A DNA stretch of 57,123 nucleotides. Origin: Roseibium sp. (GTDB lineage: Bacteria; Pseudomonadota; Alphaproteobacteria; Rhizobiales; Stappiaceae). Where the stretch lies: the NCBI GenBank assembly GCA_017643925.1, contig JAEPML010000028.1, positions 1 to 57,123 of the forward strand, given 5' to 3'. Shown in pieces: positions 17,394 to 25,957 of the stretch. The position numbers and the translations under genes were made by a program. The number at the start of each line of letters is the position of its first letter. Positions within the stretch are counted from its first letter, which is position 1. The notes beneath the pieces are model-generated. The model was not told where the DNA came from. It made no database searches and was given only the letters and a program-made list of their open reading frames with translations.

Positions 17394-19823
17394 ATGAGCG
17401 ACGCAGAAATTCGCGCCACCGATCCGGACAGCACTGCTGTCTATCCTGTCCTGCCCCTGCGAGACATCGTCGTCTTTCCGCACATGATCGTGCCGCTTTT
17501 TGTCGGCCGTGAGAAATCGATCAAGGCGCTGGAAGAGGTAATGACCACCGACAAGCACATTCTTCTGGCCACCCAGATGAATGCCGCTGACGATGACCCA
17601 AATCCTGATCAGATCTACAACGTCGGCACGCTTGCGACCGTGTTGCAGCTGCTGAAGTTGCCGGACAACACCGTCAAGGTGCTTGTTGAAGGCGGCGCGC
17701 GCGCGCAGATTGGCGAATATTCGGATCGCAGCGACTATTTCGAGGCCACCGCGACCGTTCTTCCGGAGCGGGATGGCGAAGACATCGAGGTCGAGGCGCT
17801 GGCGCGCTCCGTGGTTTCCGAATTCGAGAACTACGTCAAACTCAACAAGAAAGTGTCGCCGGAAGTCCTCGGAGCAGTCAACCAGATCGACGACTATTCC
17901 AAGCTGGCCGATACGATTGCCTCTCATCTTGCGATTAAGATCCCGGAAAAGCAGGAAATCCTTGGCGTCGTCTCTGTCGCTGAGCGGCTTGAGCGCGTGC
18001 TCGGCATGATGGAAAGCGAGATCTCGGTTCTGCAGGTGGAAAAGCGCATCCGCTCGCGGGTCAAGCGCCAGATGGAGAAGACCCAGCGCGAGTACTATCT
18101 GAATGAGCAGATGAAGGCCATTCAGAAGGAGCTTGGTGACAGCGAGGACGGCCGCGACGAGATCGCGGAACTTGAAGAGAAGATCAAGAAAACCAAGCTG
18201 ACCAAGGAAGCGCGTGAACGCGCGGCTGCCGAGATCAAGAAGCTGAAGCAGATGAGCCCGATGTCCGCCGAGGCGACCGTCGTGCGCAACTATCTGGACT
18301 GGCTGATCGGTATTCCGTGGAGCAAGAAATCCAAGGTCAAGCATGACCTGGCCTTTGCCGAAAAGGTTCTGGACACGGACCACTACGGCCTCGACAAGGT
18401 CAAGGAACGGATCGTGGAGTATCTCGCGGTACAAAGCCGTGCGAACAAGCTGCGCGGACCGATCCTGTGCCTGGTCGGACCTCCCGGTGTCGGCAAGACC
18501 TCGCTTGGCAAGTCCATCGCGAAGGCCACCGGCCGTGAATTCGTCCGGATGTCCCTTGGCGGCGTGCGCGACGAGGCGGAAATCCGTGGTCACCGCCGTA
18601 CCTATATCGGCTCGATGCCCGGCAAGGTCATTCAGTCGATGAAGAAGGCCAAGAAATCCAATCCGCTCTTCCTGCTCGACGAAATCGACAAGATGGGCAT
18701 GGATTTCCGTGGGGACCCGTCTTCGGCGCTGCTGGAGGTGCTCGATCCGGAACAGAACTCCTCCTTCATGGATCACTACCTCGAGGTGGAATACGACCTT
18801 TCGGACGTGATGTTCGTGACCACTGCCAACACGCTCAACATTCCCGGGCCCTTGATGGACCGTATGGAAGTGATCCGCATTGCCGGTTACACGGAGCAGG
18901 AGAAGGTGGAAATCTGCCGCCGTCACCTCATTCCGAAAGCGGAGAAAGATCACGGGCTGCGCGAAGGCGAGTTCTCGATCGAGGACGATGCCCTGCAGTT
19001 TGTCGTGCGTCGTTACACCCGCGAAGCCGGTGTGCGTAACCTTGAACGCGAAATGGCGACCCTGGCGCGTAAAGCCGTCAAGGACATCCTCATGAGCGAC
19101 AAGGAAAGCATCACGGTGACCCCGGAAGTGGTCGAGGAATACCTCGGTGTGCCCCGGTACCGTTACGGCGAAGCCGAACTCGAGGACCAGGTCGGTGTTG
19201 TCACCGGTCTCGCCTGGACGGAAGTCGGTGGCGAGCTGCTGACCATCGAGGGTGTCATGATGCCTGGCAAGGGCAAGATGACCGTGACCGGCAACCTGAA
19301 AGACGTGATGAAGGAATCCATTTCCGCTGCTGCGTCTTATGTCCGCTCGCGTTCCGTCGACTTCGGCATCGAGCCGCCGAGCTTCGACAAGCGGGACATT
19401 CACGTGCACGTGCCGGAAGGTGCGACACCGAAAGATGGTCCGTCTGCCGGTATCGCCATGGCGACCGCCGTGATCTCGACCATGACCGGTATTCCCGTGC
19501 GCCGTGACGTTGCCATGACTGGTGAAATCACGCTTCGTGGTCGGGTGCTGCCAATCGGTGGTCTGAAGGAAAAACTGCTGGCTGCGCTCAGAGGCGGAAT
19601 CAAGCTGGTTATGATCCCGGAAGACAACGCCAAGGATCTGGCCGACATTCCCGACTCGGTGAAAAACTCGCTCGAAATCATCCCGGTTTCCGGCATGGAA
19701 GAGGTGCTCAAACACGCTCTTGTCCGCCAGCCCGAGGCGATCGAGTGGGACGAAGATGCATCTGAAGCGGCCGCAAAGGCGGGTGATTCTGATGACAAGA
19801 AAGCGGGCGTTTTGGCGCATTAG
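17394..19823 (+). CDS. lon: ATP-dependent Lon protease (endopeptidase La)
   Basis: The 809-residue cytoplasmic protease degrades misfolded and regulatory proteins. It has the LonA plan: an N-terminal substrate domain (1-300, starting 'VYPVLPLRDIVVFPHM'), an AAA+ module with Walker A 'GPPGVGKTSLGKS' from Gly362 and 'LFLLDEIDKMG', then the protease domain with the Ser684/Lys727 dyad ('PKDGPSAGIAMATA' and 'GGLKEKLLAA'). AAAGGA lies just before the ATG. The gene keeps the common clpX-lon-hupB order, with terminators on either side. The Lys/Asp-rich C-terminus is slightly longer than in E. coli and unremarkable. Confidence 0.98.
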   Translation: MSDAEIRATDPDSTAVYPVLPLRDIVVFPHMIVPLFVGREKSIKALEEVMTTDKHILLATQMNAADDDPNPDQIYNVGTLATVLQLLKLPDNTVKVLVEGGARAQIGEYSDRSDYFEATATVLPERDGEDIEVEALARSVVSEFENYVKLNKKVSPEVLGAVNQIDDYSKLADTIASHLAIKIPEKQEILGVVSVAERLERVLGMMESEISVLQVEKRIRSRVKRQMEKTQREYYLNEQMKAIQKELGDSEDGRDEIAELEEKIKKTKLTKEARERAAAEIKKLKQMSPMSAEATVVRNYLDWLIGIPWSKKSKVKHDLAFAEKVLDTDHYGLDKVKERIVEYLAVQSRANKLRGPILCLVGPPGVGKTSLGKSIAKATGREFVRMSLGGVRDEAEIRGHRRTYIGSMPGKVIQSMKKAKKSNPLFLLDEIDKMGMDFRGDPSSALLEVLDPEQNSSFMDHYLEVEYDLSDVMFVTTANTLNIPGPLMDRMEVIRIAGYTEQEKVEICRRHLIPKAEKDHGLREGEFSIEDDALQFVVRRYTREAGVRNLEREMATLARKAVKDILMSDKESITVTPEVVEEYLGVPRYRYGEAELEDQVGVVTGLAWTEVGGELLTIEGVMMPGKGKMTVTGNLKDVMKESISAAASYVRSRSVDFGIEPPSFDKRDIHVHVPEGATPKDGPSAGIAMATAVISTMTGIPVRRDVAMTGEITLRGRVLPIGGLKEKLLAALRGGIKLVMIPEDNAKDLADIPDSVKNSLEIIPVSGMEEVLKHALVRQPEAIEWDEDASEAAAKAGDSDDKKAGVLAH

Positions 19824-19851
19824 GTGTCAATATGCACTGCACAAAAAGGCG

Positions 19852-19881
19852 AGCCCCGGCAAAACCGGGGCTTTTCTTTTG
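19852..19881 (+). terminator. Rho-independent terminator after lon
   Basis: AGCCCCGG (19852-19859) pairs with CCGGGGCT (19865-19872), then CTTTTCTTTT. Confidence 0.88.
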
Positions 19882-20011
19882 AATAATTGGTCAAACTGGC
19901 TGTTTTCTGCGAAAAAACCACTTGCGTTTCGAGTCATTTCGCACGAATTTCCCGCTAACGGCGCCGACAGGAATCGTTGGCACTCTGCCGTTTCTTAGAA
20001 AGGTATCTGCT

Positions 20012-20287
20012 ATGAATAAGAACGATCTGATCGCAGCTGTTGCAGAAAAGACCGGCCTCACAAAGGCGCAGGCAGGCGAAGCAGTTGACGCAACTTTCGA
20101 TGCTGTCACTGAAACGCTGAAAAGCGGTGATGAAGTACGCATCATCGGTTTTGGCAACTTCACGGTTTCCGCACGTGCAGCCACTGAAGGCCGCAACCCG
20201 CGGACTGGCGAAACGATCCAGATCCCGGCTTCTAAGACGCCGAAGTTCAAGGCTGGTAAAGGCCTGAAAGACGCTGTGAACTCCTAA
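20012..20287 (+). CDS. hupB: HU-type DNA-binding protein
   Basis: The 91-residue nucleoid protein binds and bends DNA as a dimer. The ATG at 20012 gives the canonical start 'MNKNDLIAAVAEKTGLTKAQA' and has AAAGG 9 nt upstream. Longer in-frame readings upstream would add residues foreign to the family. The beta-arm signature 'GFGNFTVSARAATEGRNPRTG' (about residues 46-66) and 'IPASKTPKFKAGK' are present. It is a monocistronic gene with its own strong terminator, directly downstream of lon. Confidence 0.96.
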   Translation: MNKNDLIAAVAEKTGLTKAQAGEAVDATFDAVTETLKSGDEVRIIGFGNFTVSARAATEGRNPRTGETIQIPASKTPKFKAGKGLKDAVNS

Positions 20288-20314
20288 TCGGATTCAAACG
20301 GCACTAAACTTTGG

Positions 20315-20350
20315 AAAACCCCGTGGCTGTTTATCAGCCACGGGGTTTTT
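20315..20350 (+). terminator. Rho-independent terminator after hupB
   Basis: AAAACCCCGTGGCTG pairs with CAGCCACGGGGTTTTT around a 5-nt loop, a 15-bp stem with a U-tract. Confidence 0.93.
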
Positions 20351-20446
20351 CGTTTGCAGGGTTCAATTTCAGATTGCGGCGTGTCGCCTCCGCTCTTTCA
20401 TTGTAAGGTCGTCCTGTTCAAAGACATGTGTTGTCGGAGGTCCGGG

Positions 20447-21103
20447 ATGACATTGCAGGCTCTCATAAAGCGACGTCAACGATCCCTTTTCGAGGCCTGG
20501 GTGCGCAATCCACTGGTTCAGGTCCAGGTTGAACATCCCGAGCGACTCGGGCGTCTGGTTTTTCTGGAGGATTTCGACGAGACGGTTGAGACCGAGAAAG
20601 CCGGGCGGCGCAGTCTGAAGAATGTCGCGATTGTGCGCAAACCCGGTAATCTGGACGAGAACACGAGTGTCTGGGTGCGGGCCGGGTATTCTTCCTATCA
20701 GAAAGCATGGCTGGGCTTTGTACGGCAGGTCTACGGCATCAAGGCAACCAGCAAGGACCTCGCCGGGTACAATATCGATCATCTGCTCAACAAGGCACGC
20801 AGTCCAAACAAGGCCGGTTTCATTCGCGTTGAAGCAATCAACGATGCGGTCAATCAGGCCTGGGGCGGTTTGTTTGAACGGGCGGCGAGCAATCCGGAGT
20901 TCTCTGCCAACCAGAAACGGTACCGAAGGACGATGTCCTGGATCATCTCTGCCAAGCTCATGGATCAGGCACCCCCGAGAGGTCCGGGAGATCACCAGGG
21001 GATTGCACGCCTGGCACAGTTCTTTTCAAGAAACGGCCTGGCGGCGGACAACCCTCAGCAAGGGATTACCGAAATGCTGAGATTTGCCTATCGGTTCCGC
21101 TGA
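20447..21103 (+). CDS. Hypothetical basic protein (218 aa) with a DH-x(3)-N-x-AR motif
   Basis: I do not recognise the family. GGAGG 8 nt before the ATG at 20447 decides the start; the frame is open further upstream but without a start signal. The protein is basic and probably soluble, with no signal peptide or membrane span. Its best-conserved-looking part is the centre: 'SYQKAWLGFVRQVYGI', then 'AGYNIDHLLNKARSPNKAGF' (about residues 105-124), then 'FIRVEAINDAVNQAWGGLFE'. The IDH...N..R pattern is faintly like HNH-type nuclease or toxin motifs, but this is only an impression. It stands alone between hupB and tRNA-Val, with no terminator visible after it. Confidence 0.6.
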   Translation: MTLQALIKRRQRSLFEAWVRNPLVQVQVEHPERLGRLVFLEDFDETVETEKAGRRSLKNVAIVRKPGNLDENTSVWVRAGYSSYQKAWLGFVRQVYGIKATSKDLAGYNIDHLLNKARSPNKAGFIRVEAINDAVNQAWGGLFERAASNPEFSANQKRYRRTMSWIISAKLMDQAPPRGPGDHQGIARLAQFFSRNGLAADNPQQGITEMLRFAYRFR

Positions 21104-21269
21104 TCGGTTTCATTTCCTCAAGGCCGGGTTGTCGGAGATGTAGCTTCGATGCTCGATAAAGAAGGGGAAGGAAATCAGCAATTTACTGGAGCGCTGGTCG
21201 CTCTGCCGGTTGTCGAATTGAAGTCATCCACAGGCACATGGTTGGGGCGAAATTTCTTTGAAATTGTAC

Positions 21270-21298
21270 TTGCCAAGAGAAGAGGGAGCCCCTAAAAG
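21270..21298 (+). promoter_or_regulatory. Promoter of tRNA-Val
   Basis: TTGCCA (21270-21275), a 17-nt spacer, and TAAAAG (21293-21298) place the start of transcription about 10 nt before the tRNA. Confidence 0.5.
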
Positions 21299-21315
21299 GC
21301 ATCTCACCTCGTTGA

Positions 21316-21391
<76 letters not shown>

Positions 21392-21966
21392 TTCCCTTTC
21401 AAAGACTTTCGGTAAATTCGGGCATTCGCCTGCATTGCTTTTGCTCGTTCTGGGACGGTTTTCGTGCTCTTGAACGGCATGAATTTTCGTCCAAAACTAA
21501 ATTTGGATGCTGATTTCAGGTGACCGCTGGTTTCAGGAAACACTCTCGACGATACTCCCGGAAAGTTTGAGTAGACCGGCAGGTCATTGCTGTTCTGCAG
21601 TAATGCACTTCCAGCGTTGCACAGTTAGGCCCCTTCTCACTTGCCTCTCCTTCACAAAGTACCTCAGATACAGGTCTATAAATGGGGTTGGTCTGGGCTG
21701 GTTGTTGCGCCGACGCACTCCAGTTCAAACGCGCTGTTTTGTTGTGATGCCGTTTGAGAGCTGAGGAACTGCGTTGTGGCAAACGTTGCTCGTTCTACGG
21801 CGCCATTTTCGCCATCATCTACCTTCCAGTTTCGGAAGCGACATTCGTTTTTTCCTTGAGTGACCTTGATTGTCCGCCTGGCGGACACTTTGCTGTGTGG
21901 CCTGCGTCAATCTGACCGCCTGCTTTAACCTGCGACAAATCGGAACAGCGTTCGGGAGGAGGGCCC
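21392..21966 (+). other. 575-nt gene-free stretch upstream of the TRAP operon
   Basis: I find no gene that I can support here. Short open frames exist on both strands but lack ribosome binding sites, codon bias and recognisable products. The notable content is a 17-bp palindrome at 21871-21887, listed separately. The promoter of the dctQMP operon presumably lies nearby, but no good -35/-10 pair stands out. Confidence 0.5.
21871..21887. promoter_or_regulatory. 17-bp palindrome, candidate operator of the TRAP/aromatic operon
   Basis: TGTCCGCC-T-GGCGGACA is perfect over 8-bp arms with a 1-bp centre, 191 bp upstream of dctQ. The inner 15 bp (GTCCGCC-N-GGCGGAC) recur at 24889-24903. IclR-family regulators of aromatic catabolism bind palindromes of about this size, and such a regulator is encoded at the end of the operon. 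That link is inference. Confidence 0.5.
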
Positions 21967-22065
21967 ATGGAAACGCAAGGTGGTCGCAGTTTTGGCCGGC
22001 AATTGGTTTTTGGCGCATGCGGCACAAACTCACCGCGGGACGGGTGTGGTGAGGTTACCGCATGA
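21967..22065 (+). CDS. Candidate 32-aa leader peptide overlapping the dctQ start
   Basis: A strong Shine-Dalgarno (GGGAGGAGG) 4 nt before an ATG opens a 32-codon frame, beginning 'METQGGRSFGRQLVFGACG', that stops inside an ATGA overlapping the dctQ start codon. The layout suits translational coupling or a leader peptide. Composition is not clearly protein-like, with no membrane span or recognised motif, and chance cannot be excluded. It could also show that the ribosome loading site of dctQ lies here, since the Shine-Dalgarno (GTGAGG) directly before dctQ is weaker. Confidence 0.3.
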   Translation: METQGGRSFGRQLVFGACGTNSPRDGCGEVTA

Positions 22066-22553
22066 GCCTGTCAAAGATCGGAACCGGATTTTCCAACGCC
22101 TTTTTGTATGCCGCCGGCGGATGTTTTCTGCTGGGGACCGGCGTGACCGTGGTTGATGTTGCGCTCAGGGCAATCTCCGGTTCGAATGTTCCCGCTGCCA
22201 TCGAATTGACTTCCCTTTCGATTGGCCTCGGGGCCTTGCTTTCCATACCGGTCTGTTACGCCCACAGGGCCCACGTGACGGCCAAACTCTTGTCAGAGTT
22301 GTCGCCGGCCCGCTTCGAGAGACCCTTGGGCATGTTGGGTGCGTTGGTCTCTGTCCTATTTGCAGTGATGCTGTTCTGGATTGTTGTCGAGAATACCTGG
22401 TCAAAACTGACATCACCTGAAACCACGACCGATCTCGGGTTGCCGATACCCATAGCGCTCAGCACGATCACGATAACGCTTGGAGTTGCCGCTGTTTCGG
22501 CCGTAGCGGGTGCTCTCGCAGCGATCCGGTTTCGCTCCGGAGGTGACCAATGA
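22062..22553 (+). CDS. dctQ: TRAP transporter small permease (DctQ)
   Basis: The 163-residue inner-membrane protein has four predicted spans ('AFLYAAGGCFLLGTGVTVV', 'SIGLGALLSIPVCYA', 'MLGALVSVLFAVMLFWIV', 'ITITLGVAAVSAVAGALAAI'), the plan of DctQ subunits. It bridges the binding protein and the large permease in a Na+-driven tripartite importer for carboxylates. It overlaps the following dctM gene by 4 nt (ATGA), as usual for this pair. Sequence is poorly conserved in the family, so the call leans partly on the neighbours. Confidence 0.88.
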   Translation: MSLSKIGTGFSNAFLYAAGGCFLLGTGVTVVDVALRAISGSNVPAAIELTSLSIGLGALLSIPVCYAHRAHVTAKLLSELSPARFERPLGMLGALVSVLFAVMLFWIVVENTWSKLTSPETTTDLGLPIPIALSTITITLGVAAVSAVAGALAAIRFRSGGDQ

Positions 22554-23851
22554 GCGGCTTGCTGCTGGGCGGGCTCGGTTTCGCTGCCGCCATCATCATG
22601 ATTTTCCTGGAAATTCCGGTCGCCGTGGCGCTTGGGCTGGTGGGGCTGGTCGGTTCCGGCATGATTATCGGAACGTCGGGCGCAATGACGATCGGCGCAA
22701 CGACGGTCTGGGAAAGCGTGACCAACTATACGCTGACCATGCTGCCGCTGTTTGTGCTGATGGGCAATCTGGCGGCACAGAGCGGCCTTTCGACCCGTCT
22801 CTACCAATCCATGTCAACGCTGATCGGACACCGTCGCGGCGGACTTGCATTGGCCACCATTGGTGCCTCTGCCGGTTTCGGCATGATTTCCGGATCGTCG
22901 CTGGCAACGACTGCCACGATGGGTCGGATTGCCATGCCGGAGATGTTGTCGGCCGGATACACGCGCGCGCTGTCTGCCGGTTCAGTCGCTGCTGGCGGCA
23001 CACTGGGCATCCTGATCCCTCCATCAACGGTTCTTGTCATCTATGCCTTCATTGCCGAGCAGTCCATTCGGGAGCTGTTGCTGGCGACTGCCGGACCGGT
23101 GTTCCTTGCTGTCCTGCTCTATTGCTTGGCGATATGGGTTCCTGTCTGGCTCGGGTGGTCGGTTGCGCCGAAACGCGAGCGTGCCGAAGGAAGGGAACGG
23201 TCGGATGCCCTGCGTGAATTGATCCCCCCGGTCGGCATATTTGCGCTGATCATGGGCGGACTCTACTCAGGTGCGTTCACTGCCAACGAAACGGCTGCGA
23301 TCGGGGCCAGCGTGGTTCTTGCCTATGGTGTCCTGTCGCGCCGCCTGTCCTCCCGCGGTTTTGTCCTTGCCCTGATGGGAACGGCCAAGGTTTGTGGCGC
23401 GCTTTATCTGGTGCTGATCGGTGCCAACCTCTTCAATTTCTTTCTGGCGCTTTCCGGTCTGCCGTTTTCCCTGACCAGTCTGTTTACCGGGATCCTGGAC
23501 CAGCCCTTCATGGTGATCTGTCTGATGCTGCTCATCTATCTGGTGCTCGGCACCTTGATGGACAGTCTCGCCATGCTGCTGCTGACGGTGCCTCTTTTTG
23601 TGCCGGTGGCGCAGGCGGCCGGGATCGATCTGGTCTGGTTTGGCATCTTTGCCATCACCGTGGTCGAAATGGGCCTGATCACGCCGCCCGTCGGGATGAA
23701 CCTGTTTGTCCTGAAAACGGTCAACCCGCGTATCCGCCTTGTCGAACTCTGGCGTGGGGTTACCCCCTTTGTCATCGCCGATCTCATTCGTGTCGCCATC
23801 ATCATCGCCATTCCCGCGATCGTCCTGTGGCTGCCACGGAGCGCTTTCTGA
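22550..23851 (+). CDS. dctM: TRAP transporter large permease (DctM)
   Basis: The 433-residue integral membrane protein has 11-13 hydrophobic segments and the DctM features 'PLFVLMGNLAAQSGLS', 'SGSSLATTATMGRIAMPEM' and 'GGTLGILIPPSTVLVIYA', followed later by 'VVEMGLITPPVGMNLFVLK'. It forms the transport channel driven by the sodium gradient. It follows dctQ with a 4-nt overlap and precedes the binding protein gene. The ligand is not predictable from this subunit. Confidence 0.95.
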   Translation: MSGLLLGGLGFAAAIIMIFLEIPVAVALGLVGLVGSGMIIGTSGAMTIGATTVWESVTNYTLTMLPLFVLMGNLAAQSGLSTRLYQSMSTLIGHRRGGLALATIGASAGFGMISGSSLATTATMGRIAMPEMLSAGYTRALSAGSVAAGGTLGILIPPSTVLVIYAFIAEQSIRELLLATAGPVFLAVLLYCLAIWVPVWLGWSVAPKRERAEGRERSDALRELIPPVGIFALIMGGLYSGAFTANETAAIGASVVLAYGVLSRRLSSRGFVLALMGTAKVCGALYLVLIGANLFNFFLALSGLPFSLTSLFTGILDQPFMVICLMLLIYLVLGTLMDSLAMLLLTVPLFVPVAQAAGIDLVWFGIFAITVVEMGLITPPVGMNLFVLKTVNPRIRLVELWRGVTPFVIADLIRVAIIIAIPAIVLWLPRSAF

Positions 23852-23879
23852 TCACTAACCACTCTTGGGAGGAAGAGAC

Positions 23880-24878
23880 ATGATCAAGACCATACTCAAA
23901 ACGGCAGTTGCGACGCTTCTGCTCGGTGCATCGATTGCTGAAGCCCGCGAACTTCGGGTGTCCTCGTTCGAGCCTGCACAAGGTTTCTATTCGTCCAAGA
24001 TCCTTCAGGTCTGGATCGATGAAATCAATCCGAAACTCTCAGACGGAACCAACTTCAAGCTCTATCCGGGTTCGATCATCGGGAAACCACCTGCGCAGGC
24101 AGAGTTGGTCAAGGCTGGTGTCGCCGACGTCGCATTTGTCGTACCGACCTATACGCCAGGCCTGTTCCCAATGACCGGAGTGGTGGAAATCCCAGGCCTT
24201 GTAGAAACATCTGCGGAGGGGACCAACATCCTGAACACCCTGCTGGAGGAAGGGGCGATGGACGTGGAATACGCAGACTACAAGATCATCGCCCTGTTCA
24301 GCACCCCCGGCTACAGGTTCTTCATGGCAGACAAACCGGTGACGACACCAGCAGACCTCGATGGTTTGAAATTGCGGACGCCGTCAAAGTTCGGATCAAA
24401 GCTCTTCGATATGGTGGGAGCGTCGGGTGTTGGCCTGCCGGCACCCCAGGTCTATGAGAGCCTTGAACGTGGCGTAGTGCAGGGGGCCGTGTGGGTGATG
24501 GATGCCTATCGCACGTTCCGGCTGAACGAGGTTGCGCCTTACATCACGTCGACCCATTTCACGGCCTCTCCATTAGCCATTTTGATGAACAAGGCCTCGT
24601 ATGAAGCCCTATCGGATGCCGATAAGAAGGTTCTCGACGAAATGTCCGGTCGGGCGACTGCCGAATGGGTTGCTTCGGTGGTGGACAAGACAGATGTGGA
24701 AGTCGAGGCCGCTTTTCGGGAAAACGAGCAGGTAACATTCGTCGATCTGGATGGAGAGGCGAAAGCAGCCTGGGATGCGGCTTTGGCCGGAGCTCCTGCC
24801 GCCTGGGTGGCCGAGCAACCAGATGCTGCCAGCGCGCAGGCAGTTCTTGATCGCGCGACGGAACTTTCGGCGCAGTAA
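23880..24878 (+). CDS. dctP: TRAP transporter substrate-binding protein (DctP)
   Basis: The 332-residue periplasmic protein starts at ATG 23880, preceded by GGGAGGAAG; a start 15 nt earlier would bury the signal peptide. The Sec signal is residues 1-22 ('ILKTAVATLLLGASIAEA'). The mature part has the DctP pattern: 'NFKLYPGSIIGKPPAQAELVKAG' region, 'PGYRFFMADKPVTTPADLDG' and 'LKLRTPSKFGSKLFDMVG', with the conserved Arg that pairs with the substrate carboxylate in 'KLRTP'. It therefore probably delivers an organic acid, and downstream enzymes point to an aromatic one. A very strong hairpin follows, as is common after binding-protein genes. Confidence 0.93.
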   Translation: MIKTILKTAVATLLLGASIAEARELRVSSFEPAQGFYSSKILQVWIDEINPKLSDGTNFKLYPGSIIGKPPAQAELVKAGVADVAFVVPTYTPGLFPMTGVVEIPGLVETSAEGTNILNTLLEEGAMDVEYADYKIIALFSTPGYRFFMADKPVTTPADLDGLKLRTPSKFGSKLFDMVGASGVGLPAPQVYESLERGVVQGAVWVMDAYRTFRLNEVAPYITSTHFTASPLAILMNKASYEALSDADKKVLDEMSGRATAEWVASVVDKTDVEVEAAFRENEQVTFVDLDGEAKAAWDAALAGAPAAWVAEQPDAASAQAVLDRATELSAQ

Positions 24879-24884
24879 ACCCAT

Positions 24885-24907
24885 CCCCGTCCGCCGGGCG
24901 GACGGGG
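24885..24907 (+). repeat. Strong intercistronic hairpin after dctP containing the operon palindrome
   Basis: CCCCGTCCGCC-G-GGCGGACGGGG has 11-bp arms. Its core GTCCGCC-N-GGCGGAC equals that of the palindrome at 21871. A second stem GACCGG-TTT-CCGGTC (about 24907-24921) follows. Without a T-run it is unlikely to be a full terminator; mRNA stabilisation or a protein-binding site are alternatives. Confidence 0.6.
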
Positions 24908-24974
24908 ACCGGTTTCCGGTCGGCGGGGCCTGGCTCAAGCCACCGGAACTTTCAAAAGACAATTGGAGAAAACC

Positions 24975-25955
24975 ATGGCAATCAATGCTTTGGGCTATCT
25001 CGGTGTGCGTTCCGACAGGCTGGATGACTGGGGCGACTTCGCCGGCAAGCTGCTCGGTATGCAGAGGATCGACCGGGGTGGCAAGGCACTTGCCTTTCGC
25101 ATGGATGACAGGCAGCAACGGTTGCTGGTCTCTGACGAGCCGGGTGAAACCCTCGCGTTCATGGGCTGGGAAGTTGAGCAGCGCGACGATCTTCAGACCT
25201 ATGCGGCAAGGTTGGAGAGATACGGAACACGGGTGAACCCGGGTGGCAGAGACCTTTGCGACCGCCGGTTCGTAAAGGACCTGATCTGGTTCGAAGACCC
25301 CTGTGGAAACAGGATCGAGCTTTTTCATGGACCGATGATTGCCTCGGACCCGTTTGTTCCCGGCAGGCCGATCGACGGTTTCATGACCGGGCCGCTCGGC
25401 ATGGGGCATGCCGTGTTGCATGTCAAAGACATTGAAGTGATGCTCCCATTTTATCGTGATCTGCTGGATTTTCACGTCTCCGACTACGGTCTCAAGCCTT
25501 ATGGGCTTTACTTTTTTCACGTGAACGGACGCCACCATTCCTTTGCCATGGTCGGGTCAGGGCAGTCCGGCTTTCATCACTTCATGGTGGAGTTTCAAAA
25601 CCTGGATGACGTGGGTCAGGGCTATGACCTTGCCCTGCAGCAGGAAGACCGGATCGCCTACACGCTTGGGCGGCACACGAATGACTACATGACCTCCTAC
25701 TACGCCTATTCGCCCAACGGATTCTTTGTGGAAAGCGGATGGGGCGGCCGGGTCATCGATCCGCAGACATGGGAATCGCAACAGACCCATGACGGACCGA
25801 GCTTTTGGGGGCATGAGCGCCTTTATCTAACGGAAGAAGAGGGGCGAAAACGCCTGCGGGACATGCGGCTTGAAGCGGCAGCCGGCGGGCGTCGGTCACC
25901 TCCTGTTGCCGACTGCCCATGGCTTTTCGGCGAACTGACGAGGCACGGGGAGTGA
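24975..25955 (+). CDS. Extradiol ring-cleavage dioxygenase, type I (VOC, BphC-like)
   Basis: The 326-residue protein has two glyoxalase/VOC modules. The N-terminal one is inactive ('LGYLGVRSDRLDDWGDFA'); the C-terminal one carries the Fe(II) ligands His145 ('GHAVLHVKDIE'), His201 or His202 ('FHHFMVEF') and Glu253 ('NGFFVESGWGG'). These non-haem iron enzymes open catechol-type rings next to the hydroxyls. The ATG at 24975 has GGAG 9 nt upstream. It is followed after 2 nt by a flavin hydroxylase that could supply its catechol substrate. The true substrate is unknown; 2,3-dihydroxyphenyl acids are the natural first guess. Confidence 0.88.
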   Translation: MAINALGYLGVRSDRLDDWGDFAGKLLGMQRIDRGGKALAFRMDDRQQRLLVSDEPGETLAFMGWEVEQRDDLQTYAARLERYGTRVNPGGRDLCDRRFVKDLIWFEDPCGNRIELFHGPMIASDPFVPGRPIDGFMTGPLGMGHAVLHVKDIEVMLPFYRDLLDFHVSDYGLKPYGLYFFHVNGRHHSFAMVGSGQSGFHHFMVEFQNLDDVGQGYDLALQQEDRIAYTLGRHTNDYMTSYYAYSPNGFFVESGWGGRVIDPQTWESQQTHDGPSFWGHERLYLTEEEGRKRLRDMRLEAAAGGRRSPPVADCPWLFGELTRHGE

Positions 25956-25957
25956 AG

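Noticed and set aside
17259..19820. Long open frame (853 codons) on the minus strand opposite lon
   Set aside because: It mirrors lon codon by codon, is very rich in His/Arg/Asp, and matches no family. It is a by-product of GC-rich third positions in lon.
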